64,000 nucleotides of DNA from Oxalicibacterium flavum (GCF_014635065.1 NZ_BMCG01000001.1:186001-250000), one strand, 5' to 3'; positions 37,200 through 47,700 are shown, numbered from the stretch's first letter. Numbers and translations are program-made. The notes: generated from the letters alone by a model not told the origin.

Positions 37200-37859
37200 A
37201 TGACGCATCGCATGCACCCGCTTCATGACAGGATCGCCATCGTCATCGACGCCAGTCATGGCATCGGCGCCGAAATCGCACGCCATCTCGCGCGTACCGG
37301 TGCGCGGGTGGTGCTGAATTACCGGCCAGCGCAGCGGCGGGCGGCACAACAGCTCGAAGAGGAAATATTCGGCAGCGGCGGCCGCGCCTGGGCGGTACCT
37401 GCCGACCCGCGCAACGAGAACGAGGTTCGCTTTCTGCTGGAACAGACCGCCAGCGGCTTTGGCGAACCCGACATCATCATTGCCGCCGACAAGGCAGCGG
37501 ACGCTGCGCTGCCGCATCGCTTCGGCATGCATGCGGACAAGGTCTGGACGCTGCAGGCGCCCTGGTTCCTGCCTCCGTCCTGTCCTTCCGCAGGCAGTCT
37601 TGCCGCCGACGCCGCATGTGCGTTGCGCCGCACGATCGATGCGGCAGTCACGCACTCGCTGCAACAAAACGCCAGAAACATGGAACAACCGGACCCGCCG
37701 GCCCGCCGTGCAGAAGCAGCCTTCGATGACATGACGGAACTGCGCCCGCGGCGCACGTCATGCACCAGCCATGCGCCGGATGATACGACGCAGACCGTGC
37801 TGGCCGCAGCGCGTATTGGCAGCGGCAGACGCAGACGACGCCTCAGTATTCGAAGCTGA
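37200..37859 (+). CDS. Degenerate short-chain dehydrogenase-like protein
   Basis: 219 residues. The N-terminal half follows the SDR Rossmann pattern: IAIVIDASHGIGAEIARHLARTGARVVLNYRP, then AVPADPRNENEVRFLLEQTASGFGEPDIII. The usual NNAG motif is replaced by AADKAAD, and no YxxxK active site follows. The last 90 residues are Arg/Pro/Ser-rich and unlike the family. It may be a decaying gene or a non-catalytic derivative. AGGA at 7 nt supports translation. Its 3' end overlaps the convergent deacylase gene by 17 nt. Divergent from the AraC regulator. Confidence 0.5.
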   Translation: MTHRMHPLHDRIAIVIDASHGIGAEIARHLARTGARVVLNYRPAQRRAAQQLEEEIFGSGGRAWAVPADPRNENEVRFLLEQTASGFGEPDIIIAADKAADAALPHRFGMHADKVWTLQAPWFLPPSCPSAGSLAADAACALRRTIDAAVTHSLQQNARNMEQPDPPARRAEAAFDDMTELRPRRTSCTSHAPDDTTQTVLAAARIGSGRRRRRLSIRS

Positions 37860-38946
37860 TCGTAATCGAACCGTAGCTCTGCGGCTTGTCCTGTCCGCGG
37901 AACTCCTTACTGCGCAGGTACTGCGCGTAGGTGATCTTGCCGCCGCTCCATTGCCATGCAATGCCGGCTGCCACGTCGCCGACGAAATAGCGCTTGGACA
38001 CGCTGTGGCTGTCGGCAAAGGTATTGCCGTCGAGGAAGATGTTGTGCGCCACCGCGCGCGCATCGAGCGAGACGAAGGCGTGCAGGCCCCCATCTTCCAG
38101 CCGGCGCATCGCACCGGCCGGCAGCGGCGCATTGCTGTCGCTGGCGGGGCGGATCGGCGACGTACCGAAGTCATTGGGCAAATGGCTGCCGATACGGAAC
38201 TCCATGCCGGCATTCAGATAGGTCTTGACGTTGCCGACTGCATAGCCGTAGTGCGTGATCGCATCCATCTTCGGCATGCCGTGTTCGGCCACCTGCAGCA
38301 CACGGCGCTTCTTCTCGTGCACCAGCATGATGCCGAGTTCGTTGTGCAACTGGTTGTCCCAGCCTTCGAAGCGGTCGATGCCGCGCAGATCGTGGATGAA
38401 ATTCTGTGCCTGCCGCGCCAGCGAGGCCGGGCCAACCACGCCGACATTGATCTCGACCGTGTCCATCTCCTTCTCGTTGCGCGCGTTGTAGGCCATGCCG
38501 AGATAGAGCCAGCCGGCGTAGGGGCGATCGTCGGCGATCAGATCGCGCCGCGTGTGATCGGTCGGCGTGTACATTTCCTGGCCGCCGCTGACGACCATGT
38601 TGCGCGAGGCATAGGAACCGGGCTGCACGCGCTTGGAAAGGTAGTTCAGGCGCCGCACCCACTTCGGCAGGCAGGGATCGCTGGTGTAGTCCTGCAGGTT
38701 GGCCGACACCCATGACAGCTTGATGCCGTTGGTGTAGTTGTTGTCGGTGCCGGCGAACAGGTCATTCTCGTAATAGAAGTTATAGACGCCCGGATAATTC
38801 CTCAACTCGCCGACACCCGGCTTTTCACCGCACCGCGTGTATTCGTACTCCTCGGCGGCCGCCAGGCCCGGCGCGGCGGAAAGAAGAAGGCACAGGGCCA
38901 GCGTGGCTTGCCCGTGGCCGGCAAAGCGGAAGAATGGCATCGACAT
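37843..38946 (-). CDS. lpxR: Outer membrane lipid A deacylase, LpxR-like
   Basis: 367 residues with a signal peptide (about 1-30, ending GLAAAEE). The LpxR family block NFYYENDLFAGTDNNYTNGIKLSWVS is followed by DDRPYAGWLYLGMAYN, GPASLARQAQNFIHDL and WDNQLHNELGIMLVHEKKRR, with a C-terminal aromatic YGSITISFEY typical of barrels. LpxR removes the 3'-acyloxyacyl group of lipid A in the outer membrane. The start is 38946 or 38940 (two near ATGs); no clear Shine-Dalgarno. Confidence 0.85.
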   Translation of the reverse strand: MSMPFFRFAGHGQATLALCLLLSAAPGLAAAEEYEYTRCGEKPGVGELRNYPGVYNFYYENDLFAGTDNNYTNGIKLSWVSANLQDYTSDPCLPKWVRRLNYLSKRVQPGSYASRNMVVSGGQEMYTPTDHTRRDLIADDRPYAGWLYLGMAYNARNEKEMDTVEINVGVVGPASLARQAQNFIHDLRGIDRFEGWDNQLHNELGIMLVHEKKRRVLQVAEHGMPKMDAITHYGYAVGNVKTYLNAGMEFRIGSHLPNDFGTSPIRPASDSNAPLPAGAMRRLEDGGLHAFVSLDARAVAHNIFLDGNTFADSHSVSKRYFVGDVAAGIAWQWSGGKITYAQYLRSKEFRGQDKPQSYGSITISFEY

Positions 38947-39130
38947 CGGTAAGGACAGTTGAAAACAGGGAAAATGACGCTTGCCAGTCACGACCGCGGC
39001 ACGATAAAGCCGGCGCTCGATGCGCTGGCGCACATAAGACTAGCGAATAATATGCGAGGATGCCAGTATGCAGCCACGCAAGTAATCGCAACATCGCCTC
39101 GTCAACGTTTCCCTGGATGACCAAATCGCC

Positions 39131-39850
39131 ATGACCATGACATTTTCGCGTGCCATTGCCCTCCTGCTCGCCACCGCCCTGCTGGCCGGCTGCGGCAGCT
39201 TCTTCAAGAAAAAACCGGAGATCGCTCTGTCCGGCCATCTGACCGGCAGCGTGACCTACCGCGAGCGCGTGGCGCTGCCGCCGGACGCCAAGGTGATCGT
39301 GAGCCTCGAGGACGAAACCCGGCCCGAGAGCAGCGGCGAATTCATCGCGCAGCAGGTCATCGAACCCAAGGAACAGGTGCCGGTCGCCTTCGACCTGCGC
39401 TATGTGCCGGCAGCCATCGACCTTGGCCATCGCTACGCGGTCAGCGCCGCCATCATCGACGGCAACGAACAGTTGCTGTGGTCCACCGACGAGTCGATTC
39501 CCGTCGATTTCGCGCAGCAGGACAAGCCCATTCCGGTTACCGTCAACCGCATGCTGACCCCGGTAGCGGCACCGGTGCCGGCACCCAAGGCGCCCGTCCC
39601 CTTCAAATGCGACGAGATCGGCCTCATCGCGCGCTTCTCGGAAGGCGTGGTCGAACTCTCGCTGCCGGGCGACCGCAAGGTCAACCTGCCGCAGGTAGTG
39701 TCGGCCTCCGGCGCGCGCTATACCGACGGCAGCACGCTGTTCTGGAACAAGGGAGACGAGGCGCAGTTCGAGATGAACGGCAGGAAATACACCGGGTGCC
39801 GCATCGACCGTGAACCTGCACCCGAAAAGCCGGCAGCGTCCTTCAAGTAG
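39131..39850 (+). CDS. Lipoprotein with YbaY and MliC domains
   Basis: 239 residues. A lipobox LLATALLAGC near residues 13-22 predicts a lipid-anchored envelope protein. Residues 33-145 resemble the YbaY lipoprotein domain (SGHLTGSVTYRERVALPPDAKVIVSLED, FDLRYVPAAID). Residues 155-225 are an MliC/PliC lysozyme-inhibitor domain: FKCDEIGLIARFSEG, VNLPQVVSASGARYTDGSTLFWNKGDEAQFEMNG, with the Cys pair FKC...YTGC. The protein should block C-type lysozyme at the cell surface. Confidence 0.82.
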   Translation: MTMTFSRAIALLLATALLAGCGSFFKKKPEIALSGHLTGSVTYRERVALPPDAKVIVSLEDETRPESSGEFIAQQVIEPKEQVPVAFDLRYVPAAIDLGHRYAVSAAIIDGNEQLLWSTDESIPVDFAQQDKPIPVTVNRMLTPVAAPVPAPKAPVPFKCDEIGLIARFSEGVVELSLPGDRKVNLPQVVSASGARYTDGSTLFWNKGDEAQFEMNGRKYTGCRIDREPAPEKPAASFK

Positions 39851-39854
39851 GCGC

Positions 39855-40448
39855 TCAGGCGCGATGCCAGACCAGCAGACGATTGTTGGCCGGCATCGCG
39901 TGATCGGCAATGGCGGTCAGGCCGCATGAGCGCGCCAGCTGCTGCATCGCCTCCAGATCGCGCAAACCCATGTGCGCGCCCTGCGCACGCAACGCTTCGT
40001 CGAAGCGCGCATTGCCTTCGCTCGTGTATTGACCGCCGACGTTGAACGGTCCATAGACACACAGCACGCCGCCGGCCGGCAGCAGCCTGCCCACTCCCTC
40101 GAACATGGTCTCCACCCTGTCCCACGACATGATGTGGCAGGTGTTGGCCGTGAACACGGCATCGATATCGCCGGCCGGCCATTGCGGCTGCGTCATGTCG
40201 AGCGTGATCGGCGGCAGCACGTTGGACAATGACGCCTCCTCGATCCAGGCGCGTATGCCCGGATGATGTTCGGACAGATCGCTGGGCTGCCAGCGCAGGT
40301 GCGGCAGGTGTTCGGCCATGAAGACCGCATGCTGGCCGGTGCCGCTGCCGATCTCGAGCACGTGCTTCACATGAGCGAACTCGTGCCGCAACACCTCGAG
40401 GATGGGACCGGCGTTGCGTTCGCACGCGCTGGAAAACCGTTTGTTCAT
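39855..40448 (-). CDS. DUF938 class I SAM-dependent methyltransferase
   Basis: 197 residues. Motif I VLEIGSGTGQHAVFMAEHLPHL, then WQPSDLSEHHPGIRAW, DAVFTANTCHIMSW and LLPAGGVLCVYGPFNVGGQYTSEGN are all typical of DUF938. Substrate unknown. It converges on the YbaY-MliC gene with only 4 bp between stops. Confidence 0.85.
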   Translation of the reverse strand: MNKRFSSACERNAGPILEVLRHEFAHVKHVLEIGSGTGQHAVFMAEHLPHLRWQPSDLSEHHPGIRAWIEEASLSNVLPPITLDMTQPQWPAGDIDAVFTANTCHIMSWDRVETMFEGVGRLLPAGGVLCVYGPFNVGGQYTSEGNARFDEALRAQGAHMGLRDLEAMQQLARSCGLTAIADHAMPANNRLLVWHRA

Positions 40449-40556
40449 CGCACTTCCCCGTTCAATCCTGATTGCACAGGGTACACGATGACGAAGGTGC
40501 GTGATTCATGAGCATGACTCATGAGCGTGATGCGTGAGCACGATCGATGCGCACCG

Positions 40557-40889
40557 TCATGCCGCCATCTCGCGCGCAAGCCGCCACAGCTGATCGCGCT
40601 GCAGGCAGAAGCGGCGCTTGTCGCGCGCGCTCAAACGCTTCATCGCATGTTCGGCACGCAATGCCGAGGAACGGTCCGGATAGGCGACCACCGCCAGCAC
40701 GCGGCGCGGCGGCCGCGAACGCGTGTAGCGCGCGCCCTTGCCGCTCGCATGGAGCCGGAAGCGGGCCTGCACGTCGAGCGCGATGCCGGTATAGATGCTG
40801 CCGTCATGGCATTCGAGCAGATAAAGAAACCAGGCAGTGCCGGTCGCTTCGCTATACTGCGATTCAATCGTCCCCGGATGCCTGCTCAT
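40557..40889 (-). CDS. GIY-YIG nuclease domain protein (YhbQ type)
   Basis: 110 residues. FLYLLECHDGSIYTGIALDVQARFRLHASGKGARYTRS is the GIY-YIG module (YLLE and YTG at the signature positions, Arg on the helix), followed by the ALRAEHAMKRL glutamate. Family members are small structure-specific nucleases with unclear roles. The ATG at 40889 has a GGGGA-rich ribosome site. Its start codon overlaps that of the divergent cytochrome gene. Confidence 0.85.
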   Translation of the reverse strand: MSRHPGTIESQYSEATGTAWFLYLLECHDGSIYTGIALDVQARFRLHASGKGARYTRSRPPRRVLAVVAYPDRSSALRAEHAMKRLSARDKRRFCLQRDQLWRLAREMAA

Positions 40890-41724
40890 GCGTTTTCCCC
40901 TTCACCCCTGCGCCGTCCTTTTTCTGTCGTTGCTGATGTGCCTGCTGTCGAGCATGCCGGCGCATGCCGCCGACGATGCGGTGCTGACGCTCGCCCTGCC
41001 CGGCCAGCAGCAGAAGCTGGCGCGCGCCAACCTGCTGCGCCATCCCGAAACCAAAGTCATCACGATACCCGACGATCCCTCCTATCGCCGCACGATGAGC
41101 TACCAGGCGATTCCGCTGTCGGCCATCGTGCGCGACCTGCGCGGCATCGATACGCTGCAATTCCGTTCGGCCGACGGCTTCGTCGCCAACATTCCGGGCG
41201 AGCTGTTCCGCTCGGCGGCGCAGGCATGGATCGCGATCGAGCCGGCCACGCGGCCATGGCCGCCGCTGAAGGAAGACGGACCGAGCGCCGGCGCATTCTA
41301 TCTGGTCTGGCTGCAGCCCGAACAGGGCGGCGTCTCGCCCGAGCAATGGCCGTTCCAGATCGTTGCCATCAGCAACGTCGCGGCGCTGACGGTACGCTAT
41401 CCGCAACTGCTGCCCGACGCGCTCGAGGACGATCCGCAGCAGCAGGCGGTGCAGCGCGGCCTGCGGCAGTTTCTCGCGCAATGCGCGAGCTGCCACCGGC
41501 TCAATGGCGGCGGCGATGCCGCGCTCGGACCGGACCTGAACCTGCCCTTCAATCCGACCGAGTATTTTCACGAGGATTTCCTGCGGCGCCTGATCCGCGA
41601 ACCGGCCGCGGTGCGCGCCTGGCCGCAGTCAGCGATGCCGGGCTTCGGCGAAGCGGTATTGAGCGAGACGGACCTCGATGACCTGCTCGCCTACCTGCGC
41701 CAGATGGCAAGGCAAAGAAAGTAG
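40888..41724 (+). CDS. Periplasmic cytochrome c with sulfite-oxidase-like domain
   Basis: 278 residues. A signal peptide (about 1-27, ending MPAHA) leads into a domain resembling the molybdopterin-binding SUOX fold (RRTMSYQAIPLSAIVRDL, FRSADGFVANIPGELF). A C-terminal class I cytochrome c follows with heme motif CASCHRLNGGG and a likely axial Met in SAMPGFGE. It is probably a periplasmic electron-transfer protein; true cofactor binding in the first domain is not assured. The ATG at 40888 shares two bases with the divergent GIY-YIG start. Confidence 0.78.
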   Translation: MRFPLHPCAVLFLSLLMCLLSSMPAHAADDAVLTLALPGQQQKLARANLLRHPETKVITIPDDPSYRRTMSYQAIPLSAIVRDLRGIDTLQFRSADGFVANIPGELFRSAAQAWIAIEPATRPWPPLKEDGPSAGAFYLVWLQPEQGGVSPEQWPFQIVAISNVAALTVRYPQLLPDALEDDPQQQAVQRGLRQFLAQCASCHRLNGGGDAALGPDLNLPFNPTEYFHEDFLRRLIREPAAVRAWPQSAMPGFGEAVLSETDLDDLLAYLRQMARQRK

Positions 41725-41728
41725 CCGC

Positions 41729-42598
41729 TCACGCGTCCTGACCGTGCGCCGGCGTGAAGAAGCGCGACGACATCTCTTCAAGCCCCAGCGTCTGCAGCAC
41801 TTCGTGCAGGCGTTCGGTCGGACGACGGCGCGGCAGGTCCTTGTAGCTGGCGATGATGAGTTCGTTCTTCATCGAATGCTCCCAGCCGACCAGTTCGGTC
41901 ACGTTGACCTGATAGCCGTGCGCCTCGAGCTGCAGGCAGCGCAGCACGTTGGTGACCTGGCTGCCGAATTCGCGCGTGTGCAGCGGATGGCGCCAGATCT
42001 CGGTCAGCGGATTGGCGAGCGCCTTGCCCTTGTTCTTTCGCAGCATCGAAGCCACCTCGGCCTGGCAGCACGGCACCAGCACGATGAACTGCGCCTGCTT
42101 CTCGAGCGCAAAGCGGATCGCGTCGTCGGTCGCGGTATTGCAGGCATGCAGCGCGGTGACGACGTCGATCTTCTGCGGCAGGCGATCCGAAACGATGGAA
42201 TCCGCCACCGACAGGTTCAGAAACGACATGCCGGGAAAGCCGAGCTTGTGCGCCAGTTCGGTCGAGCGCTGCACGAGTTCGTCGCGCGTCTCGATGCCGT
42301 AGATGTGCGCTTTGTTCTCGTGCTGGCGCTGCCTGAAGTACAAGTCGTACAGGATGAAGCCGAGATAGGATTTGCCGGCGCCATGATCGACCAGCGTGAT
42401 GTCGGCATGATCGGCGGCGACCTGTTCAAGCAGCGGCTCGATGAACTGGTAGAGGTGATAGACCTGCTTGAGCTTGCGCCGGCTGTCCTGGTTGATCTTG
42501 CCGTCGCGCGTCAGGATGTGCAGTTCCTTCAGCAGTTCGAGCGACTGCCCGGGACGGAGTTCGAGCAAGGTTTGCACATCCTGGTTGTTGCGGCTCAT
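41729..42598 (-). CDS. Class I SAM-dependent methyltransferase (Methyltransf_32 type)
   Basis: 289 residues starting MSRNNQDVQTLLELRPGQSL. Motif I-like ITLVDHGAGKSYLGFILYDLYF, YGIETRDELVQRS, VVTALHACNTATDDAIRFAL and VLVPCCQAEVAS match the PF13679 type, whose members modify RNA or glutathione-related targets. The specific substrate is unknown. The open frame continues to 42673, but the added segment is not family-like. It converges on the cytochrome gene with 4 bp between stops. Confidence 0.82.
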   Translation of the reverse strand: MSRNNQDVQTLLELRPGQSLELLKELHILTRDGKINQDSRRKLKQVYHLYQFIEPLLEQVAADHADITLVDHGAGKSYLGFILYDLYFRQRQHENKAHIYGIETRDELVQRSTELAHKLGFPGMSFLNLSVADSIVSDRLPQKIDVVTALHACNTATDDAIRFALEKQAQFIVLVPCCQAEVASMLRKNKGKALANPLTEIWRHPLHTREFGSQVTNVLRCLQLEAHGYQVNVTELVGWEHSMKNELIIASYKDLPRRRPTERLHEVLQTLGLEEMSSRFFTPAHGQDA

Positions 42599-42831
42599 GG
42601 CGGGAGATGGGACAAAAAGCGGGAGAGCCGCCACTATAGGCACTTTGGCGCGCATCGGCAACCGCCGTCCCATCCCGAGCGCCGGGAACTACGCTCCCGC
42701 CCCACAGTCCGACCCTGCACATCCCGCGCGCCTGCCGCCACGCCCGTGGAAATGCTGATAAGCTGGCGCCGTCCGCCGCACGCACCGTTCTGGCATCGCG
42801 AAACGGCGGACCTTGCCGGTTCGCGACCATC

Positions 42832-44742
42832 TTGCCGAGATTCGCCACGCTTTCGATCAACAACATAGTGCCGAAAAGAATCGTTTCCTTTTTCCATCGC
42901 GCATGGTCGCTGCCCCGGCACTCGCATACCTGCCCGCCTGCCCGCCTGTTTCCCGTGTTTTTCCTGGCCGCGTGCCTGTCGCAGGGCGCGCATGCGCAGA
43001 ACGACGACGCCGCCATTCAGGCCGCAAACGACAGCGTGGCGGCGAACGTCCAGAACGAAGCGGAAGAACGCGTCACGCCCTACCGCGTGGAAATCGAGGG
43101 TGCAGGCGGGCTCACTCCTTTCCTGATCGACAACCTCGAACTCGCCAAGCGGCAATCGCAGTCCCTGCACGAAGACGAGGTACAGCGCCTGGCCGGCGTG
43201 GCGCCGGTGCAGATCCGTTCGCTGCTGGCGACCGAAGGCTATTTCTCCGCCGCCGTCACCCACATGCTCGACCGCAACGTCACACCTTGGGTGGCGCGCT
43301 ACACGGTCACGCTCAACGAGCGCACGCTGGTGCGCGCGGTCGATCTGCGCTTCAAGGGCCAGCTGGTCGAAGCCGATCCGCGCCGCGTCGAGCGCCTGCG
43401 CCGGCAATGGGGTCTGAAGGCCGGCGGCATCTTCCAGCAGAAGGCATGGGACGATGCCAAGAGCGAAATGCTGAAGTCCCTGCTGGTACGCGACTATCCG
43501 GCAGCCGCCATCACCGCCAGCGAGGCGCGCATCGAACCGCTGACGGCGAGCGCCACGCTCAGCGTCGAGGTGGACTCCGGCCCCGCCTTCACCTTCGGCG
43601 AACTCGAGATCGAAGGCCTGCAGCGCTATTCGAGCCGCATCGTCACCGACCTCAATCCGATCAAGCCCGGCGATCCCTATTCGCAGGAAAAGCTCAACGA
43701 GTTGCAGGCACGCGTGCAGGATACCGGCTACTTTCGTTCCGCTTTCGCCACCGTCGATATCGATCCGACCAAACCGCACAACGTGCCGGTGCGGCTCGAT
43801 CTGAACGAGAATGAACGCAAGCGGCTGTCGCTGGGTATCGGCTTTTCGACCGACTCGGGCGCACGGCTGCAGGTCAAATGGCTGAACCGCAATTTCCTGC
43901 AGCGCGACTGGCGGCTCGAATCCAATCTCAAGATCGATCGCGACAACCGCCTGATCGGCTCCGACGTCTATCTGCCGCCGCTGGAAAACGGCTGGATTCC
44001 GAGCTTCGGCGCGCACTACGAATACACCAACAGCGCTGGCGAAACGGTCGACAAGGTACAGACCGGTGCGCGCCTGACCAGTCCCGACAAGAACAACGAA
44101 AAGGTCTGGGCGCTGACCTTCTATGCCGACCGCCAGCGCATCGGCGACACCTATTCGGCCAACCGCGAGGCGCTGCTGGCCTCCTTCAGCTATACGCGCC
44201 GCCGTGTCGATAACCTGATTTCGCCGACGCGCGGCTACGTCGCATCGATCGACCTCGGTGCCGGTCCCAGCGGCGTCGTCAACGAGGACAACATTGCCCG
44301 CGTGGTGGCACGCGCAACTTATCTGTCGCCGACCTGGCATCGGCGCTGGCAGGCCGTGCTGCGCGGCCAGGTCGGACAGGTGTTCGGCAGCAGCCGCCAG
44401 ACCGTGCCGGGCGACCTGCTGTTCCGCACCGGCGGCGATCAGAGCGTGCGCGGCTACGGCTACAACCGGCTCGGCGTGGAACAGGACGGCGCCATCGTCG
44501 GCGGCACCGTGACGGCGGTGGTCAGCGCCGAGCTCGTCTATCGCATCACGCCGGCCTGGGGCGCCGCCATCTTCACCGATGCCGGCAATGCGGCCGACTC
44601 GTGGGGCGACTTCAAATTCCGGCATGGCAGCGGCGTCGGCGCGCGCTGGCGCAGTCCGATCGGCCCGGTGAACCTGGACCTCGCCTACGGACACGAAACC
44701 AGGGAACCGCGCCTGCACTTCTCGATCGGCTATGGATTCTGA
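42832..44742 (+). CDS. tamA: Outer membrane assembly factor TamA
   Basis: 636 residues. After an N-terminal export segment (hydrophobic FPVFFLAACLSQGAHAQ) come POTRA repeats, e.g. VEIEGAGGLTPFLIDNLEL and FTFGELEIEGLQRYSSRIV. The 16-strand Omp85 barrel follows, with the conserved loop motif VRGYGYNRLG and a terminal LHFSIGYGF ending in Phe. With TamB it helps move proteins or phospholipids to the outer membrane. The N-terminus before the signal is unusually long, so the true start may be a downstream GTG (42868). Its last 11 nt overlap tamB. Confidence 0.92.
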   Translation: MPRFATLSINNIVPKRIVSFFHRAWSLPRHSHTCPPARLFPVFFLAACLSQGAHAQNDDAAIQAANDSVAANVQNEAEERVTPYRVEIEGAGGLTPFLIDNLELAKRQSQSLHEDEVQRLAGVAPVQIRSLLATEGYFSAAVTHMLDRNVTPWVARYTVTLNERTLVRAVDLRFKGQLVEADPRRVERLRRQWGLKAGGIFQQKAWDDAKSEMLKSLLVRDYPAAAITASEARIEPLTASATLSVEVDSGPAFTFGELEIEGLQRYSSRIVTDLNPIKPGDPYSQEKLNELQARVQDTGYFRSAFATVDIDPTKPHNVPVRLDLNENERKRLSLGIGFSTDSGARLQVKWLNRNFLQRDWRLESNLKIDRDNRLIGSDVYLPPLENGWIPSFGAHYEYTNSAGETVDKVQTGARLTSPDKNNEKVWALTFYADRQRIGDTYSANREALLASFSYTRRRVDNLISPTRGYVASIDLGAGPSGVVNEDNIARVVARATYLSPTWHRRWQAVLRGQVGQVFGSSRQTVPGDLLFRTGGDQSVRGYGYNRLGVEQDGAIVGGTVTAVVSAELVYRITPAWGAAIFTDAGNAADSWGDFKFRHGSGVGARWRSPIGPVNLDLAYGHETREPRLHFSIGYGF

Positions 44743-47700
44743 CCGCACACCCGCCCCGCAACCCGCACCGCCGCCACGCAAGCGGCGGCGCTGGCTGGCG
44801 GTCGTCATCGTCCTGCCGCTCGTGCTGCTGGCCGTGCTAGTCGCTGCCGGCGGCTGGATTCTCAACACCGAGCGCGGTGCGCAGAGCGCGCTGTCGCTGG
44901 CGACGCGCCTGACGGCCGGCATGGTCGAGGCGCAGGACGTGCGCGGCAGCTTCGGCGACACGCTGCGCATCGCGCAGTTGCGCATCCATCTCGAAAACCA
45001 GGAGATCGTCATCGACGATCTCGCGCTGTCGCTGCGCCCGGCCCAACTGCTGCAGCGCCGCCTGCACGTGACGGCGCTGACCATGGGCAAGCTCGGTATC
45101 GTCAGCAAGATCGACCAGAAGAAGGACGAGGAGCCGGGCAAGCTGCCGAACAGCATTTCCCTGCCGCTGCACGTGCGCATCGACAGCGTGGAAGTGGCCG
45201 GCGGCGAACTGGCGTGGGGACCGCTGAACGTGATCACGCTCGGCGCCTTCGCCTTCCATCTCGATTACGACGGCAAGCGCTACCTGCTCGACCTCGACGA
45301 ATTCAGCGCGCGCTCGGCTGCCGGCGCCAACGCCTTCGCTGGCGACCTCAAGGGCCGGCTCGAACTGTCAACCGCCAAGCCCTACCCGCTTGCTGCCGCA
45401 CTCGCGATCGACAGCGAATCCATGCTCGGCGAACGCACCATCGCCGCCAAGGGCACGGTCAAGGCCGACGGCTCGCTGGCCGACATCGCCGCCAGCGCCG
45501 ACCTGCGCATCGATCAGGCCAGCATCGCCGGCAACGCCAGCATCCGTCCGTTCGGCGAGCAGCCGCTGGGCAAGGCCGATCTCGCGGTGCGCCGGCTCGA
45601 CCTCGCCCTGCTGGCACCCGGCCTGCCGACCACCGCGCTCGACATCGACCTGCAGGCCGGCGAGGACGGCAAGGGTTCGCTCAACGCGCGCAACGCGGCG
45701 GTCGGTCTCTACGACGAAGGACGCGCGCCGCTGTACCGGCTGGTGGTGGACTTTGCGCAGCAGGATGGACGCGTCGACTTCACGCGTGTACTGGCCGCGC
45801 TCGGCAGCGCGCAGCGGCCGGCCGGCAACATCGAGGGCAGCGGCCGCCTGCGCGATGGCGCGCTCGGCATGACGCTGAAGACCGCCCAACTCGACCTGCG
45901 CAAGCTCGACGGCCGCATGCGCGCCACACGCCTTGGCGGCAGCCTGGCGATCCGCCATGCCGACGGCCGCCAGGAATTCACGCTGGCACTACGCGAGCCG
46001 CTGCAGAAGAATCCGCTGACGCTGGATGCGCACGCCGTCATCGCCGACGACCTTGCCGTCATCGACAAGGCCGAACTGCGCGCCGGCAGCAGCGCCATCG
46101 ACCTGACCGCGCGCGTGGGCCTGGCCGATGCGCAGGCGTTCGAGGCGAAGGCGACGATCCGTTCGCTCGACCCGCGCAACTTCGGCAACTTTGCCGAACT
46201 GCCGGGCATCAACCTGAATGCCGAACTGTCGGCCAAGGGCAAACGCCATCCCGCGCTGGAAGCCGATGCCGCGTTCCGCATCATCGACAGCCGGCTCGAA
46301 GGCCATCCGCTGACCGGTCAGGGCCAGCTCACGCTGCGCGCCGACACGCTGCACATCCCGAACCTGGTGCTCAATGCCGGCGACAACCGCCTGTCGGCAC
46401 AAGGCCGCCTCGCGGAACGCGATGCGCGCATCGCCTTTGACGTCGATGCCCCCAAACTCAACCAGCTCGGCAGCGGCTTCGGCGGCGCGCTCAAGCTCGA
46501 CGGCGACGTGCGCGGCAGCGTGCAGCAGCCGCGCATCGCCGCCAGCTGGAGCGGCACTGCACTGCGGCTGCCCGGACAGTTCCAGATCGACGGCACGCAC
46601 GGCAAGCTCGAAGTGGCGTTGAACCGCAATGCCAACGCCGCCCTGCTCGCCAGCATCGCGCTCGAGGCCGAGGCACAGGGCACGCGCAACACGACGCAGC
46701 AGGTCAAGCAGCTCAACGCGCGCCTGCAATACGCGTCGGCCGCCAGCGCACCGCTGCTGCTCGCGATTCGCGGCGAGGGCATCAACGGCCAGCAGCTCGA
46801 TGCCGAACATTTCGAAATCGGCGCCACCGGCACCACCGCGCAGCACACGCTCAATGCCAGCCTCGTCGAGCGCGACCAGGACTGGAAGATGACGGCCAAC
46901 GGCGGCCTGCGCGATCTGGCGCGCGATCCGGGCTGGCAGGGAACGATCGCCGCGCTGCAGGCACAGGGCCGGCTCGACCTGCTCCTGACCGAACCGGCCG
47001 CACTGCAGGTGTCGCAGCGGCAGGTGCAGCTCGAACGCTTCCGCATCGCGCTCGGCCAGGGCACGATCGCGATCGAACGATTCCTGCGCAACGAACGCGG
47101 CATCGTCACCCAGGGCCGCATCGCCCGGCTGCCGGTCGGCGAACTGCTGCGCTACGCGGCGCCCGGTGCCGGCGTCAGCACCGATTTGCTGGTCGGTGGC
47201 GAATGGGACCTCAGCATGAACAAGCGCATCGACGGCAGCTTTGCGCTGCGCCGCGAGGCCGGCGACGTCGCCGTGCTCGGCAACGATTCGGGCCTGCTCG
47301 GACTGACCGCGCTCGACCTCACCGGCACCGTGCGCGACGGCCGCGCCGCGCTGCGCCTGCTGGCACAGGGCAGCAAGCCGGGCCGCATCGAGGTCAGCCT
47401 CGATACCGTCATCGGCGGCGGCGACAGCCGCTTCTCGATCGCGCCCAATGCGCCCTTCGTCGGCAATGCGCGCGTCGATGCGCCGACGCTGGGCTGGCTC
47501 GGCCCCATGCTGTCGCCGACATTGGTGACGGAAGGCGCACTGCACGCCGACGTCGCGCTCGACGGCACCTTCGGCAGCCCGCGCTTCAGCGGCGGCATCA
47601 ATGCCGACCGGCTGCGCGTGCTGATGACCGACACCGGCGTCGATCTGCGGCACGGCACACTGCGCAGCCGCTTCCAGGGCGACCAGCTCGTCATCGACAA

